A DNA stretch of 64,000 bases from CAITJF01 sp032654645 (GTDB taxonomy: Bacteria > Pseudomonadota > Gammaproteobacteria > Burkholderiales > Gallionellaceae). The notes beneath the pieces were generated by a model. It was not told where the DNA came from. It searched no databases and saw nothing but the letters and a program-made list of their open reading frames with translations. Numbering within the stretch: position 1 is the first letter of the stretch; each line of letters begins with the position of its first letter. This document shows positions 25,687 through 34,816 of this stretch, piece after piece. Both the position numbers and the translations under genes were made by a program. Location: positions 1 to 64,000 of the forward strand of contig JAULAW010000011.1 in NCBI GenBank assembly GCA_032654645.1, written 5' to 3'.

Positions 25687-26235
25687 TTAAGGGAAGACCT
25701 CTGCCTGGCGAAAAGGCACGCCTTCCTGATCCTTCCCGGATAGTATCGGGACGTTTCCGTTTAAAGGCCATTTGATAGCCATATCCGGATCATTCCAGAG
25801 TAGGGAGCGTTCATATTCAGGCGCCCAGTAATCGGTCGTTTTGTAGAGAAACTCGGCATATTCGCTGAGAACGATAAAGCCGTGCGCGAACCCTTTCGGC
25901 ACCCATAACATCCGTTTGTTCTCGGAGGAAAGCAGGGTGCCTACCCACTGCCCAAAGGTGGGCGATGATTTGCGGAGATCCACGGCAACATCGAACACCT
26001 CCCCCGTCAGCACGTGCACCAGTTTGCCTTGGGGTTGCTTTATCTGGTAATGCAGCCCGCGCAGGACATTGCGTGCGGAGCGGGACTCGTTGTCCTGCAC
26101 GAAACGGTCCTTGATACCGGTCAATTGTTCAAAATCCCGCTGGTTAAAAATCTCGAAGAAAAAGCCACGCGCATCCCCGAACACCTTGTGTTCGAGAATC
26201 AACAAATCCGGTATGGCAGTTTGCACGACTTGCAT
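25687..26235 (-). CDS. rfbC: dTDP-4-dehydrorhamnose 3,5-epimerase
   Basis: RfbC epimerises carbons 3 and 5 of dTDP-4-keto-6-deoxyglucose. The 182-residue protein is a cupin. LRGLHYQIKQPQGKLVHVLT contains the conserved catalytic His, and GFAHGFIVLSEYAEFLYKTTDY has the second active-site His and Tyr. It starts at the base immediately after the rfbA stop (26236-26238), so translation is coupled. Confidence 0.95.
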   Translation of the reverse strand: MQVVQTAIPDLLILEHKVFGDARGFFFEIFNQRDFEQLTGIKDRFVQDNESRSARNVLRGLHYQIKQPQGKLVHVLTGEVFDVAVDLRKSSPTFGQWVGTLLSSENKRMLWVPKGFAHGFIVLSEYAEFLYKTTDYWAPEYERSLLWNDPDMAIKWPLNGNVPILSGKDQEGVPFRQAEVFP

Positions 26236-27111
26236 TTATCCATTCCTTTCATTCAAGATGCCCAGCAGGTATTGGCCATAAGAATTTTTGGACAATGGCA
26301 CGGCCAGTTTCTCTATTTGTTCCGCAGTAATGTAATTCTGGCGGTAGGCAATTTCTTCAGGGCAGGCGACTTTCAGCCCTTGACGTTTTTCCAGGGTCTG
26401 GATGAACATCGAAGCCTCCAGCAGCGACTCGTGCGTGCCGGTATCCAGCCAGGCATAACCCCGGCGCATAACCTGGACTTCCAGCATATCCATATCCAGA
26501 TAATGTTGCATCACGGCAGTAATTTCCAGCTCACCACGTGCCGATGGTTTGATGGATTTGGCAATATCGATTACCTGATTATCATAAAAATACAATCCGG
26601 TCAGCGCATAATTAGATTTAGGCTTGAGGGGCTTCTCCTCAATGCTGACGGCACGCCCGGTTTTGTCAAACTCAACCACACCATAGCGTTCAGGATCGTT
26701 TACGTGATAGGCGAAAACCGTGGCCCCATTTTTTTTTGCGGTTGCATGGCTCAACAAATTCCCGATGTCGTGGCCGTAAAAAATATTGTCGCCCAGCACC
26801 ATCGAGCAGGGGTCGTTTCCGATAAATGATTCGCCGATAATGAATGCCTGCGCAAGTCCATCTGGCGATGGTTGTACGGCATAGGAGAAATTCATGCCCC
26901 ATTGGGAACCGTCGCGCAGCAGCCGTTCGAAATGCGGCGTGTCCTGCGGGGTAGAGATAATGAGAATATCGCGCATTCCGGCCAGCATCAGCGTGGACAG
27001 CGGGTAGTAAATCATCGGTTTGTCGTAGATCGGCAGCAGCTGCTTGGAAATGGTCTGGGTAACCGGATAGAGCCGGGTGCCTGAGCCGCCTGCGAGTATG
27101 ATGCCTTTCAT
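26236..27111 (-). CDS. rfbA: Glucose-1-phosphate thymidylyltransferase
   Basis: RfbA makes dTDP-glucose from glucose 1-phosphate and dTTP. The 291-residue protein starts MKGIILAGGSGTRLYPVT, the nucleotidyltransferase signature, followed by KPMIYYPLSTLMLAG, CSMVLGDNIFYG and EEKPLKPKSNYALTGLYFYD. It is linked to rfbB by ATGA overlap and directly joined to rfbC. The first step of the pathway is therefore encoded second in the operon. Confidence 0.96.
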   Translation of the reverse strand: MKGIILAGGSGTRLYPVTQTISKQLLPIYDKPMIYYPLSTLMLAGMRDILIISTPQDTPHFERLLRDGSQWGMNFSYAVQPSPDGLAQAFIIGESFIGNDPCSMVLGDNIFYGHDIGNLLSHATAKKNGATVFAYHVNDPERYGVVEFDKTGRAVSIEEKPLKPKSNYALTGLYFYDNQVIDIAKSIKPSARGELEITAVMQHYLDMDMLEVQVMRRGYAWLDTGTHESLLEASMFIQTLEKRQGLKVACPEEIAYRQNYITAEQIEKLAVPLSKNSYGQYLLGILNERNG

Positions 27112-28175
27112 GATATTTTCCTGTCACCGTAATTTTGTTTGATCCAATTCTGATACTCTCCGCTGATCACAGCATCGGTCCAGGCGGTATTTGCCAGATA
27201 CCACTCCACGGTCTTGCGCAGCCCGGTCTCAAAAGTTTCCAGCGGTTTCCAGCCCAATTCGTTTGCGATCTTTGAGGCGTCAATGGCGTAACGGCGATCG
27301 TGGCCGGGCCTGTCCTGCACATATTTGATGAGGGAGGCGTGCGGCGCACCCTGTGGGTGCAGATCATCAAGGATGGCGCAAATTGCATGTACAACTTCGA
27401 GATTGGTCTTCTCGTTCCATCCGCCGATATTGTATGTTTCACCCGCACGTCCTCGCTCCAGCACCAGGCGCAATGCGCGCGCATGGTCGTCCACATACAG
27501 CCAGTCACGGATATTGTCGCCCTTGCCGTAGATAGGAAGCGGTTTGCCGTTGCACGCATTCAGGATAATCAGCGGGATCAGTTTTTCGGGAAAATGGTAG
27601 GGGCCGTAATTGTTTGAGCAGTTGGTGGTGACCGTGGGCAAGCCATAGGTGTGATGCCAGGCGCGCACCAGATGATCCGATGATGCCTTGCTTGCCGAGT
27701 AAGGCGAATTCGGCTGGTAAGGGGTGTCTTCGGTAAAGAAGCCGCTGGAACCCAAACTGCCATATACCTCATCGGTGGAAATGTGGTGGAAGCGGAAAGC
27801 GTTCTTGCGTTCCGCAGCAAGCGCGCTCCAATATTCCCGTGCGGCTTCCAGCAGGGTGTAGGTGCCGACGATATTGGTTTCGATGAATGCCGCCGGGCCG
27901 GTGATTGAACGGTCGACATGGGACTCGGCGGCCAGATGCATCACCGCATCCGGCTGGTGTTCACGGAACAAGCGTGCAACTTCGGCGGCAGTGCAAATAT
28001 CCACACGCTCGAAACGGTAGCGCGGGTTATCCGCAACGGATGCCAGGGATTGCAGGTTGCCGGCATAAGTCAGCTTGTCCACGTTGATGACCGTGACGCC
28101 GGTTTCTGAGATCAGTTGGCGAATGACTGTGGAGCCGATAAATCCGGCGCCGCCGGTAATAAGAATTTTATTCAT
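27108..28175 (-). CDS. rfbB: dTDP-glucose 4,6-dehydratase
   Basis: RfbB forms dTDP-4-keto-6-deoxyglucose. The 355-residue SDR protein begins ILITGGAGFIGSTVIRQLIS with the NAD-binding GxxGxxG. It has the active-site TDEVYGSLG region and YSASKASSDHLVRAW with the Tyr and Lys pair. The gene follows waaA by about 89 bases and leads the dTDP-rhamnose run. It probably supplies rhamnose for lipopolysaccharide or glycan. Confidence 0.95.
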   Translation of the reverse strand: MNKILITGGAGFIGSTVIRQLISETGVTVINVDKLTYAGNLQSLASVADNPRYRFERVDICTAAEVARLFREHQPDAVMHLAAESHVDRSITGPAAFIETNIVGTYTLLEAAREYWSALAAERKNAFRFHHISTDEVYGSLGSSGFFTEDTPYQPNSPYSASKASSDHLVRAWHHTYGLPTVTTNCSNNYGPYHFPEKLIPLIILNACNGKPLPIYGKGDNIRDWLYVDDHARALRLVLERGRAGETYNIGGWNEKTNLEVVHAICAILDDLHPQGAPHASLIKYVQDRPGHDRRYAIDASKIANELGWKPLETFETGLRKTVEWYLANTAWTDAVISGEYQNWIKQNYGDRKIS

Positions 28176-28264
28176 GGTCGATGGGAATGATACGTCGCGC
28201 CGGTAAATTTACGTGATTTTACCGGAAATGATGGCGTTAAGTTGTGATGGCGTTAAGTTGCCAG

Positions 28265-29527
28265 CTATTTGCTTATGCAACGGCTGATGTGCAACAGCGC
28301 TTGCTCCGTTGCGCCGCGATTGGCGCTCACGAATCGTAGCCCGGCATTGCCGATCTCCGCCATCTCATGGGGGTTAGATAACAGGTTTTGCAGGGTCTGC
28401 GCAAGCTCCGGTGCGTCCTGCACACGCACAGCCGCCCCGCAGGCGATGGCAAGCTGGCTGGCTTGCGCAAAATTGTAGGTGTGCGGGCCGATGAGTACGG
28501 GTTTGCCTACGGCGCAGGCTTCGATCAGGTTCTGTCCGCCGTAAGGCAACAGGCTGCCGCCGATGAAGGCGAGGTCGCAAGCTGCATAGTAGGCGAACAT
28601 TTCCCCCATGCTGTCACCCAGAACGGCCTGAGTGCCCGGCGCAATGGGGCGGTTTTCACTCCTGCGCTGGAAGCTGAAGCCGTGCTGCGTGAGCAAGGTC
28701 GCCACTGAGTCGAAGCGCTGTGGGTGGCGCGGCACAATGACGGTGAGCAGGTACGGCAGATCAACTTGCTTGAGAACATCAAGCAGTAGTGCCTCTTCGC
28801 CTTCGCGGGTGCTGGCAGCCAGAAATACTGTGCGTTCTGCGCCGAACTGTCTGCGCAGCTCTTTTCCCAACCCCAGCATGGTAGCAGGCGGTTCGATGTC
28901 AAATTTCAGGTTGCCCATGACAGACAGGTTGCTGGCACCCAAGGCAGCCAGGCGTGCGGCATCGTCAGATGTTTGCGCGGCAATGGCGCTCAATTCACCC
29001 AAGCAAAATCTTGTCAGATTCGGATAACGCGCATACCGCGCGGCAGATTTCTCCGACAGGCGTGCGTTGAGCAGCAGCAGTGGGATGTTTCCAGTGTGGC
29101 ATTCGTGAATCAGGTTGAACCAGATTTCCGTTTCCATCAGGACGCCGATACGGGGACGAAAGTGGTTCAGGAAATGTTTGACCGCAAACGGGTAGTCATA
29201 AGGCAGATAAACCCGCAGCACATCGTCACCATAAAGTTGCTCACTGGCCTCGCGCCCAGTTGGAGTGGTATGTGTCAGAAGCAGTTGATGGCCGGGGTAA
29301 GTTTCCCGTAAGCGTTTCACTAAGCTTGCCGCAGCGCGCGTTTCACCGACCGATACGGTGTGCAGCCAGATCACCGGTTTGCCGCTGCGGGCGGGGTAAA
29401 AACCAAAACGCTCGCCGATATGTTTGAGATATCCGGGCTGTTTGCACGAGCGCCACATGAGATGAAAAAAAACGTAAGGCAGCAGCAACCACAGGCCCAG
29501 AGAGTAAAAGAAGCGCGGATTAACCAT
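28265..29527 (-). CDS. waaA: 3-deoxy-D-manno-octulosonic acid (Kdo) transferase
   Basis: WaaA adds Kdo to lipid A precursors at the cytoplasmic face of the inner membrane. The 420-residue GT30 protein has an N-terminal membrane anchor (FFYSLGLWLLLPYVFFHLMW). HIGERFGF holds the catalytic Glu, and METEIWFNLIHECHTGNIPL and the C-terminal PHTYNFAQASQ region follow. I chose ATG 29527 rather than the codon upstream because that start lies inside waaC. It overlaps waaC by eight bases. Confidence 0.94.
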   Translation of the reverse strand: MVNPRFFYSLGLWLLLPYVFFHLMWRSCKQPGYLKHIGERFGFYPARSGKPVIWLHTVSVGETRAAASLVKRLRETYPGHQLLLTHTTPTGREASEQLYGDDVLRVYLPYDYPFAVKHFLNHFRPRIGVLMETEIWFNLIHECHTGNIPLLLLNARLSEKSAARYARYPNLTRFCLGELSAIAAQTSDDAARLAALGASNLSVMGNLKFDIEPPATMLGLGKELRRQFGAERTVFLAASTREGEEALLLDVLKQVDLPYLLTVIVPRHPQRFDSVATLLTQHGFSFQRRSENRPIAPGTQAVLGDSMGEMFAYYAACDLAFIGGSLLPYGGQNLIEACAVGKPVLIGPHTYNFAQASQLAIACGAAVRVQDAPELAQTLQNLLSNPHEMAEIGNAGLRFVSANRGATEQALLHISRCISK

Positions 29528-30485
29528 GGCCGGATATTTGTCCAATCGCAGCGCTTACTTCATTGACCGTGGGGGGCGCATTTTTCCCGCCCAGGTTAAC
29601 CGCGCTTTTGCCCGCATAGATACCCGTCAAACCCGGATCGGTGGCGGTATATATACCGATGGTCGGTACTCCGAGTGCGGCGGCGAGATGGCTCAGGCCG
29701 GTATCCACTCCCAACACTAAATGTGCACTCCCCAACATAGCCGCAGCTTCGTTCAGGTTAATGCGCGGGGTGCAACTCGCGCCGGGAATAACTGAACACA
29801 GGCGTTCGCTGCGTGCCTTCTCCTGCTCATTGCCCCAAGGCAGTACGGCGCGCATATTCATCCGGTTCAATTGCTTGCCTAGCGCTACCCAGTTTTGCTC
29901 ATCCCATAATTTTTTGTCATGGCTGGTGGCGTGCAGCAGAACGGCATAGGGATCAGACGGCAGCCAAGGCAGCAAGAGATCGGGGGAGTGTATTCCATAA
30001 TCCGGCGCTCCTTGTGGAGCATAGCCCAGAGCCAGCCCGGCCAATTGGCGGTTGCGTTCCACCGCGTGCAGATTCTTGGCGACAGCATAAGTCCGGTTAT
30101 AAAACAGGCTGGCCAGAGGCTCACGCGCGCTGTTCCAGTCATAGCCGCAATGTATGGCAGGCACACAGCGAGTAATCAGCGCGCTCTTCAGCAGGCCCTG
30201 TGTGTCCAATGCAAGATCATAATGGCGCGCGCGCAGCCCGTGGCAGCTTGCCTGCATCTCGCCACGAGATTGCCACCATGACTTGCGCCAGCGCCGCATG
30301 GCCACGGGAATGATCTGATTGATCTTGGGGTGCAACCTGGGTAGCAGTGTAAAATTTTCTTCCACTACCCAATCAATGCACGCATCCGGGAAGTGCCGGC
30401 AAATATCCGCCACGACCGGGAGATTGTGCAGCACATCTCCCAAAGAGGATGTTTTGATCAGAATGATACTTGGTGAGCTTTTCAT
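29520..30485 (-). CDS. waaC: Lipopolysaccharide heptosyltransferase I
   Basis: WaaC adds the first heptose to the Kdo region of the LPS core. The 321-residue GT9 protein has IILIKTSSLGDVLHNLPVVA at its start, the characteristic heptosyltransferase opening. Near the C-terminus LVLGVDTGLSHLAAALGVPT, with the conserved DTG, binds the sugar nucleotide. It precedes waaA by an eight-base overlap on the reverse strand, giving a core-LPS pair, and is itself preceded by a lipoprotein gene. Confidence 0.93.
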   Translation of the reverse strand: MKSSPSIILIKTSSLGDVLHNLPVVADICRHFPDACIDWVVEENFTLLPRLHPKINQIIPVAMRRWRKSWWQSRGEMQASCHGLRARHYDLALDTQGLLKSALITRCVPAIHCGYDWNSAREPLASLFYNRTYAVAKNLHAVERNRQLAGLALGYAPQGAPDYGIHSPDLLLPWLPSDPYAVLLHATSHDKKLWDEQNWVALGKQLNRMNMRAVLPWGNEQEKARSERLCSVIPGASCTPRINLNEAAAMLGSAHLVLGVDTGLSHLAAALGVPTIGIYTATDPGLTGIYAGKSAVNLGGKNAPPTVNEVSAAIGQISGHG

Positions 30486-30542
30486 TCATAGAAGGCGCAA
30501 GAATCAAACGCCTCGCAGTTTTTCATAAGCTGCTCCGCGCCA

Positions 30543-31235
30543 TTATTGCGCCGGTTTTTGGTTCTCGACGGTTTTGGCTGTGCCACGCACCAGCTTGACA
30601 TAGCGCGGCTCAACTTTCACCGCCACAAAGTCTGCGCCTTGATCGAAGCGCCATGCCCAAGCACTGCCATGGTGCATACGGAAAATTGTGGTGGTCCAAT
30701 AACCAAATTTCGAGTTTTGCGTATTGGGGAAAAAATCCTTGGGCAGCGTGGGGCCAGGGATGCGCACGGTTGCATCTACCAGAGAACCAAGTTCATCTTT
30801 GTTGGGCAAGCGCCAATCAGAAAAACCGCATAAACGCTCGGCGTTAACTGCGGAAACGAAAGTTTCGGTATCGCAGGCGCTGCCTGTGCATACGCCGCCA
30901 TTGGGTTTCCCTTCCACCATCTCATTGGTTTCTCCCGCCCCCTTCCCGTTGGTTGTCTCATCGCGGCTGTACCAGGTATAAGTATTGGTTCCTGCGTGCA
31001 GGCCTGGAGTCGTTGTTTTGACTTCCCACGTGAACCCGGTTTTGTTGTCGAGAGCACAAGCCCATGGCTGTTCCATAAAGTGGCCATTGCCTTTGTACTC
31101 GCTGCCATCGGCGGCAAGCCGCGTCAAGTCAAACACATATACCGGAACCATCTTATCGCAGCCGGCGAGTAGCATCATGAAAGTAAGCAGTGTGGCGGCA
31201 GGTATCAATTGTTTATTTACTTTTAACATGTTCAT
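30543..31235 (-). CDS. DUF1566 lipoprotein
   Basis: This is a secreted lipoprotein of about 230 residues. The signal peptide ends with the lipobox MMLLAGC, so the Cys near residue 26 is lipidated. The DUF1566 (Lcl C-terminal) domain shows in YTWYSRDETTNGKGAGETNE, CTGSACDTETFVSAVNAERL with FSDWRLPNKDELGSLVD, and YWTTTIFRMHHGSAWAWRFD near the end. Function is unknown. The family is often surface-linked. It is expressed toward waaC with a 57-base gap. Confidence 0.82.
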   Translation of the reverse strand: MNMLKVNKQLIPAATLLTFMMLLAGCDKMVPVYVFDLTRLAADGSEYKGNGHFMEQPWACALDNKTGFTWEVKTTTPGLHAGTNTYTWYSRDETTNGKGAGETNEMVEGKPNGGVCTGSACDTETFVSAVNAERLCGFSDWRLPNKDELGSLVDATVRIPGPTLPKDFFPNTQNSKFGYWTTTIFRMHHGSAWAWRFDQGADFVAVKVEPRYVKLVRGTAKTVENQKPAQ

Positions 31236-31370
31236 GTAAGGCTGTATTTCCGTATGAGTTTAAAAGCGGGTAGCTTACCATAAGGCAAGCCTGCATCTGC
31301 GCCCTGTATGACACGCCGATGGGGCCCTGCATGACCAGCTCGCCGATCCTCCGCCTTGATTCCCCGCATA

Positions 31371-32892
31371 GTATTTTCCAATTCAGGTATGAGCCTGAAG
31401 CGGCGACGATCTGGGTGATTTGTTTGTGCGGGTTGGTCGGGTTTAAAAGTTAAGTTTAATGGATTTTTGCCAGTCGGTTTTGAGTTTATTTTCTAATGAT
31501 TTTAGTCTCAAGAATTGGTGCTTTTCCGGTGTTGTTTTCCGATCGGTTATGCCCGGCGTTTTTGTTTTTGAAAACTTGCAAATAAATCACTCTTGGCGCG
31601 CTGCATTTCCTGTGCTGCTGCCAAGTCTGTTTCGGACTTCGCCTGCGCCTGCAATGCGTCCAGAGTGATGCCCTCTTTGAGCGTGACTAAACCCTTCACA
31701 CTCAACAGCACCAAGCATTCCAGCGGAGTCTTCACATCCTCGTCTTTATAGCGTTTGACGATCTTGCCCTTGGGGCTAATGATCTCGGTTGCAAACATGC
31801 ACGGGCGGTGAAAGTTGAGCCACGGATTGAACGTTTCCTGATAGAACTCATTGATGGGTTTGGCGTACTTCTGGGGGATATGTTCGAAGCCCATGTGCTT
31901 GCGCACCACACTGGCATTCTTGCTCTCGGCCAGCGCGTTATCGTTGCTGTGGCGCGAGCGAGATTTGGTTTGCTCGATGCGCAGCTTCTCAAGGATCGCA
32001 GCCACCGGGCCATTGATGTACTCGGAGCCGTTGTCCGAGTGAAACCCCATAATTACAAACGGGAACTGTTCGATCACCAACTCCAGCACGGGCAACAAAA
32101 ATGCCTCGCTAATACCCTGCACGCACGCCTCGACCTGCCACTGGCTGACCTCGTCAACGCAGGTGATGTGATACACGCCTTTGATGCCGTCAAGATCGCC
32201 TTGGTGGACGGTGTCGATGCGCACAAACCCAACCCGCCCTTTGGGGCGTGGTACTTTGCGTACCCCGATGTGATTGCACACCGGATTAGTCTTGGTGAAA
32301 ACCACCCGCAAGGCTTGATAGCCCGAGCTTTTGCGCAGGTTGTACAGGTGCGAAACCGACAGGCCGGACACCCGCTCATAGCGCGCGTCACCATAGACGC
32401 TGTAAGCGCGCTGCAAGAGGTGCGCAATGGCCGGGCCACACACGTCCTCATTGGCCTTGTCCATCTCTGCGAGAAGCGCGATATCGATAGCCGTGTATTT
32501 GCGCGCAAAAGGGGCAGCAGGCGCACGGTAGCGTTTGGACAGGGGTACGGTAGCCAAGCGGTTTGTGAACCACTGCGTGACCAGGCGTGTGACCTGCGCG
32601 CGGCTGTAGCCGCTGGTGACTTGCAGGTACTTCAGCAGCACACCTTTCTCTCGCTTGCCCTGCTTGGGATAGTCAAAGCGTTTGAGCACGCGACTGATGT
32701 GCTCATAGCGTTCGCTGTCGTCACCAGACTTGGTGAATTCAATCTGGAGGCAGCCACCAAGAAATTGCTCAATCTGTTCTATCGTGCAAAGCCGTGTTTC
32801 GTTCATGTTGATCATCATCCTTGCAATGATCAACCCACTCCTTCAATCGACCTCAGATTCTTCGCTTCAGGCTCATTCCTCGTTGGAAATAC
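31371..32892 (-). mobile_element. Complete rve-type IS
   Basis: The right end begins GTATTTTCCAATTCAGG at 31371 and the left end finishes CGTTGGAAATAC at 32892. After alignment both outer parts carry GCTTCAGGCTCAT next to TTGGAAA. A second copy of the GGCTCATACC motif lies just outside at 32904-32923, so the left end is doubled or decayed. I see no clear target duplication. It shares its right part with the fragment at 1-403 in reverse orientation. The single transposase gene within is intact. Confidence 0.82.
31547..32833 (-). CDS. Integrase-core (rve) DDE transposase
   Basis: This 428-residue transposase has an N-terminal helical HTH-like half (about 40-180) and an rve-type catalytic core. 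VGFVRIDTVHQGDLDGIKGV holds the first Asp, FHSDNGSEYINGP the second and NALAESKNASVVRKH the Glu. The basic C-terminal tail ends LFASFQKQKRRA. The start is uncertain between four closely spaced ATGs at 32806-32833. AAGGAT lies upstream of the lowest ones. It is full length and probably active. Confidence 0.87.
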   Translation of the reverse strand: MIIARMMINMNETRLCTIEQIEQFLGGCLQIEFTKSGDDSERYEHISRVLKRFDYPKQGKREKGVLLKYLQVTSGYSRAQVTRLVTQWFTNRLATVPLSKRYRAPAAPFARKYTAIDIALLAEMDKANEDVCGPAIAHLLQRAYSVYGDARYERVSGLSVSHLYNLRKSSGYQALRVVFTKTNPVCNHIGVRKVPRPKGRVGFVRIDTVHQGDLDGIKGVYHITCVDEVSQWQVEACVQGISEAFLLPVLELVIEQFPFVIMGFHSDNGSEYINGPVAAILEKLRIEQTKSRSRHSNDNALAESKNASVVRKHMGFEHIPQKYAKPINEFYQETFNPWLNFHRPCMFATEIISPKGKIVKRYKDEDVKTPLECLVLLSVKGLVTLKEGITLDALQAQAKSETDLAAAQEMQRAKSDLFASFQKQKRRA

Positions 32893-33011
32893 AGCCCTCC
32901 TTCAGGCTCATACCACATTGGATAAGGCTCGCATTGCAAACCCTCATCCTCTTTGTGTTAAAATGCCCCGCATAAGCCAATAATAATCATTTGCGGCTTG
33001 AAGTTTCTCCG

Positions 33012-33130
33012 GCCCTGAGGAGCGTTGCGACAGGCATATAGCACCTGCCAGGCTCAGGTAACCGGTCAGTTTAACGATGCTCACCCAATCCGTGCCGGGC
33101 ACGGGAGAACGGGTGAGTTCGCCCCCTCCC
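33012..33130 (+). promoter_or_regulatory. SAH riboswitch ahead of ahcY
   Basis: The core CCTGAGGAGCGTTGCGAC, GCCAGGCTCAGG and AACGATGCTCACC match the S-adenosylhomocysteine riboswitch consensus. GCTCACCC (33079-33086), the right arm of the ligand-bound stem, can also pair with GGGTGAG (33111-33117), giving a switchable stem. Such switches turn on ahcY when SAH accumulates. Confidence 0.9.
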
Positions 33131-33162
33131 CCCGGCCATAACGTTCAAGGAGCAAGAACACT

Positions 33163-34590
33163 ATGGCTGAATTTACCGATTACAAAGTCGCCGACATCAA
33201 ACTGGCCCCGTGGGGCCGCAAGGAAATCGCCATTGCCGAGACCGAGATGCCCGGCCTGATGGCGATCCGCGAGGAATTTGCCAGGAGCCAGCCTTTGCGC
33301 GGCGCGCGCATCACCGGCTCGCTGCACATGACCATCCAGACCGCCGTGCTGATCGAGACGCTGAAGGCGCTCGGCGCGGAAGTACGTTGGGCTTCCTGCA
33401 ATATTTTTTCCACCCAGGATCATGCCGCTGCGGCCATCGCCGCCGGAGGCACGCCGGTATTCGCCTACAAGGGCGAGTCTCTGGAAGAATATTGGGAATA
33501 CACCCACAAAATTTTCGAGTGGGCGGACGGCCCACGAGGCGAAAAAAACTTTTCCAACATGATTTTGGATGACGGTGGCGACGCCACGCTGCTGCTGCAT
33601 CTGGGCGCTCGCGCGGAAAGCGATCCTTCGCTGGTGGGCAAGCCGACCTCGGAAGAAGAAACGTTCCTGTTCGCCTCGATCAAACAGCGCCTCGCCAGCC
33701 AGCCCGGCTGGTATTCCAGTCGCCTCGCCGCAGTCAAGGGTGTGACCGAAGAAACCACCACCGGCGTGCATCGCCTGTACCAGATGCATGCGCGCGGCGA
33801 ACTGAAATTCCCCGGCATCAACGTGAACGACTCTGTCACCAAGTCCAAGTTCGACAACCTGTACGGCTGCCGCGAATCGCTGGTGGACGGCATCAAGCGC
33901 GCAACCGACGTAATGATTGCGGGCAAGGTTGCGCTGATTTGCGGTTACGGCGACGTGGGCAAAGGCTCGGCACAAGCCATGCGCGCGCTGTCCGCGCAAG
34001 TATGGGTGACCGAGGTTGACCCGATCTGCGCGCTGCAAGCTGCGATGGAAGGCTACCGCGTGGTGACCATGGAATATGCCGCCGACAAGGCCGACATCTT
34101 TGTGACCTGCACCGGCAACTTCCACGTTATCACCCACGACCACATGGCGAAGATGAAGAACCAGGCCATCGTGTGCAATATCGGGCACTTCGACAATGAG
34201 ATTGATGTCGCCTCGCTGGAGCAATACCGGTGGGAAGAAATCAAACCGCAGGTTGACCATGTCATTTTCCCCGATGGCAAAAGGATTATTCTTCTCGCCA
34301 GGGGGCGTCTGGTGAACCTGGGTTGCGGCACCGGCCATCCGTCCTACGTGATGTCATCCTCCTTCGCCAACCAGACCATCGCGCAGATCGAGCTGTGGAC
34401 GGAAGCGCAGAAAGGCTCCGGCAAATATCCGGTGGGCGTATACACCCTGCCCAAGCATCTCGATGAAAAAGTGGCGCGCCTGCAACTGAAGAAGCTGAAC
34501 GCGCAACTCTCCGAGCTGACCGACCAGCAGGCCGCTTACATCGGCGTGCCCAAGGAAGGTCCGTACAAGACGGAGCAATACCGCTACTAA
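33163..34590 (+). CDS. ahcY: Adenosylhomocysteinase
   Basis: AhcY splits S-adenosylhomocysteine into adenosine and homocysteine to relieve inhibition of methylation. The 475-residue protein has the NAD-binding LICGYGDVGKGSAQAMRAL and the catalytic KSKFDNLYGCRESL segment with the Lys and Asp around it, and closes with YIGVPKEGPYKTEQYRY, the family's C-terminal end. ATG 33163 follows AAGGAG at 33147-33152. The gene lies under a SAH riboswitch and opens a run with the holin-like gene and metF. Together these support the methyl cycle. Confidence 0.97.
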   Translation: MAEFTDYKVADIKLAPWGRKEIAIAETEMPGLMAIREEFARSQPLRGARITGSLHMTIQTAVLIETLKALGAEVRWASCNIFSTQDHAAAAIAAGGTPVFAYKGESLEEYWEYTHKIFEWADGPRGEKNFSNMILDDGGDATLLLHLGARAESDPSLVGKPTSEEETFLFASIKQRLASQPGWYSSRLAAVKGVTEETTTGVHRLYQMHARGELKFPGINVNDSVTKSKFDNLYGCRESLVDGIKRATDVMIAGKVALICGYGDVGKGSAQAMRALSAQVWVTEVDPICALQAAMEGYRVVTMEYAADKADIFVTCTGNFHVITHDHMAKMKNQAIVCNIGHFDNEIDVASLEQYRWEEIKPQVDHVIFPDGKRIILLARGRLVNLGCGTGHPSYVMSSSFANQTIAQIELWTEAQKGSGKYPVGVYTLPKHLDEKVARLQLKKLNAQLSELTDQQAAYIGVPKEGPYKTEQYRY

Positions 34591-34647
34591 AGTTTACCCC
34601 CCTAGCCCCTACCCATGAACCTTGGTGCTCTGTGAATACAGTCGTAT

Positions 34648-34710
34648 GTAGGAGCGCAATTTATTGCGCGATCATCAATATCATATCGCCCAATAAATTG
34701 GGCTCCTACA
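34648..34710. repeat. GTAGGAGC-type palindromic repeat
   Basis: GTAGGAGCGCAATTTATTGC opens the element and CCAATAAATTGGGCTCCTAC closes it, forming two nested hairpins that share GTAGGAG/CTCCTAC ends. A diverged copy of the same design occupies 56814-56873. It sits after ahcY. A partial relative of the GC-rich repeat family lies at 34780-34800. Confidence 0.75.
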
Positions 34711-34816
34711 GCAGCGCTCGTTCTCGCTACGCTTTTGGTTCATGGGTTCAATTCGGGCGAAAAAATTGGCGGCTGCGGTCTCTCCCCGGGGGAGAGGGGA
34801 ACTTCAAGGATGACGT

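Noticed and set aside
33145..34338. Long reverse-strand open frame across ahcY
   Set aside because: It mirrors the codon pattern of ahcY in a GC-rich gene and has no domain or ribosome site. The forward gene is certain.
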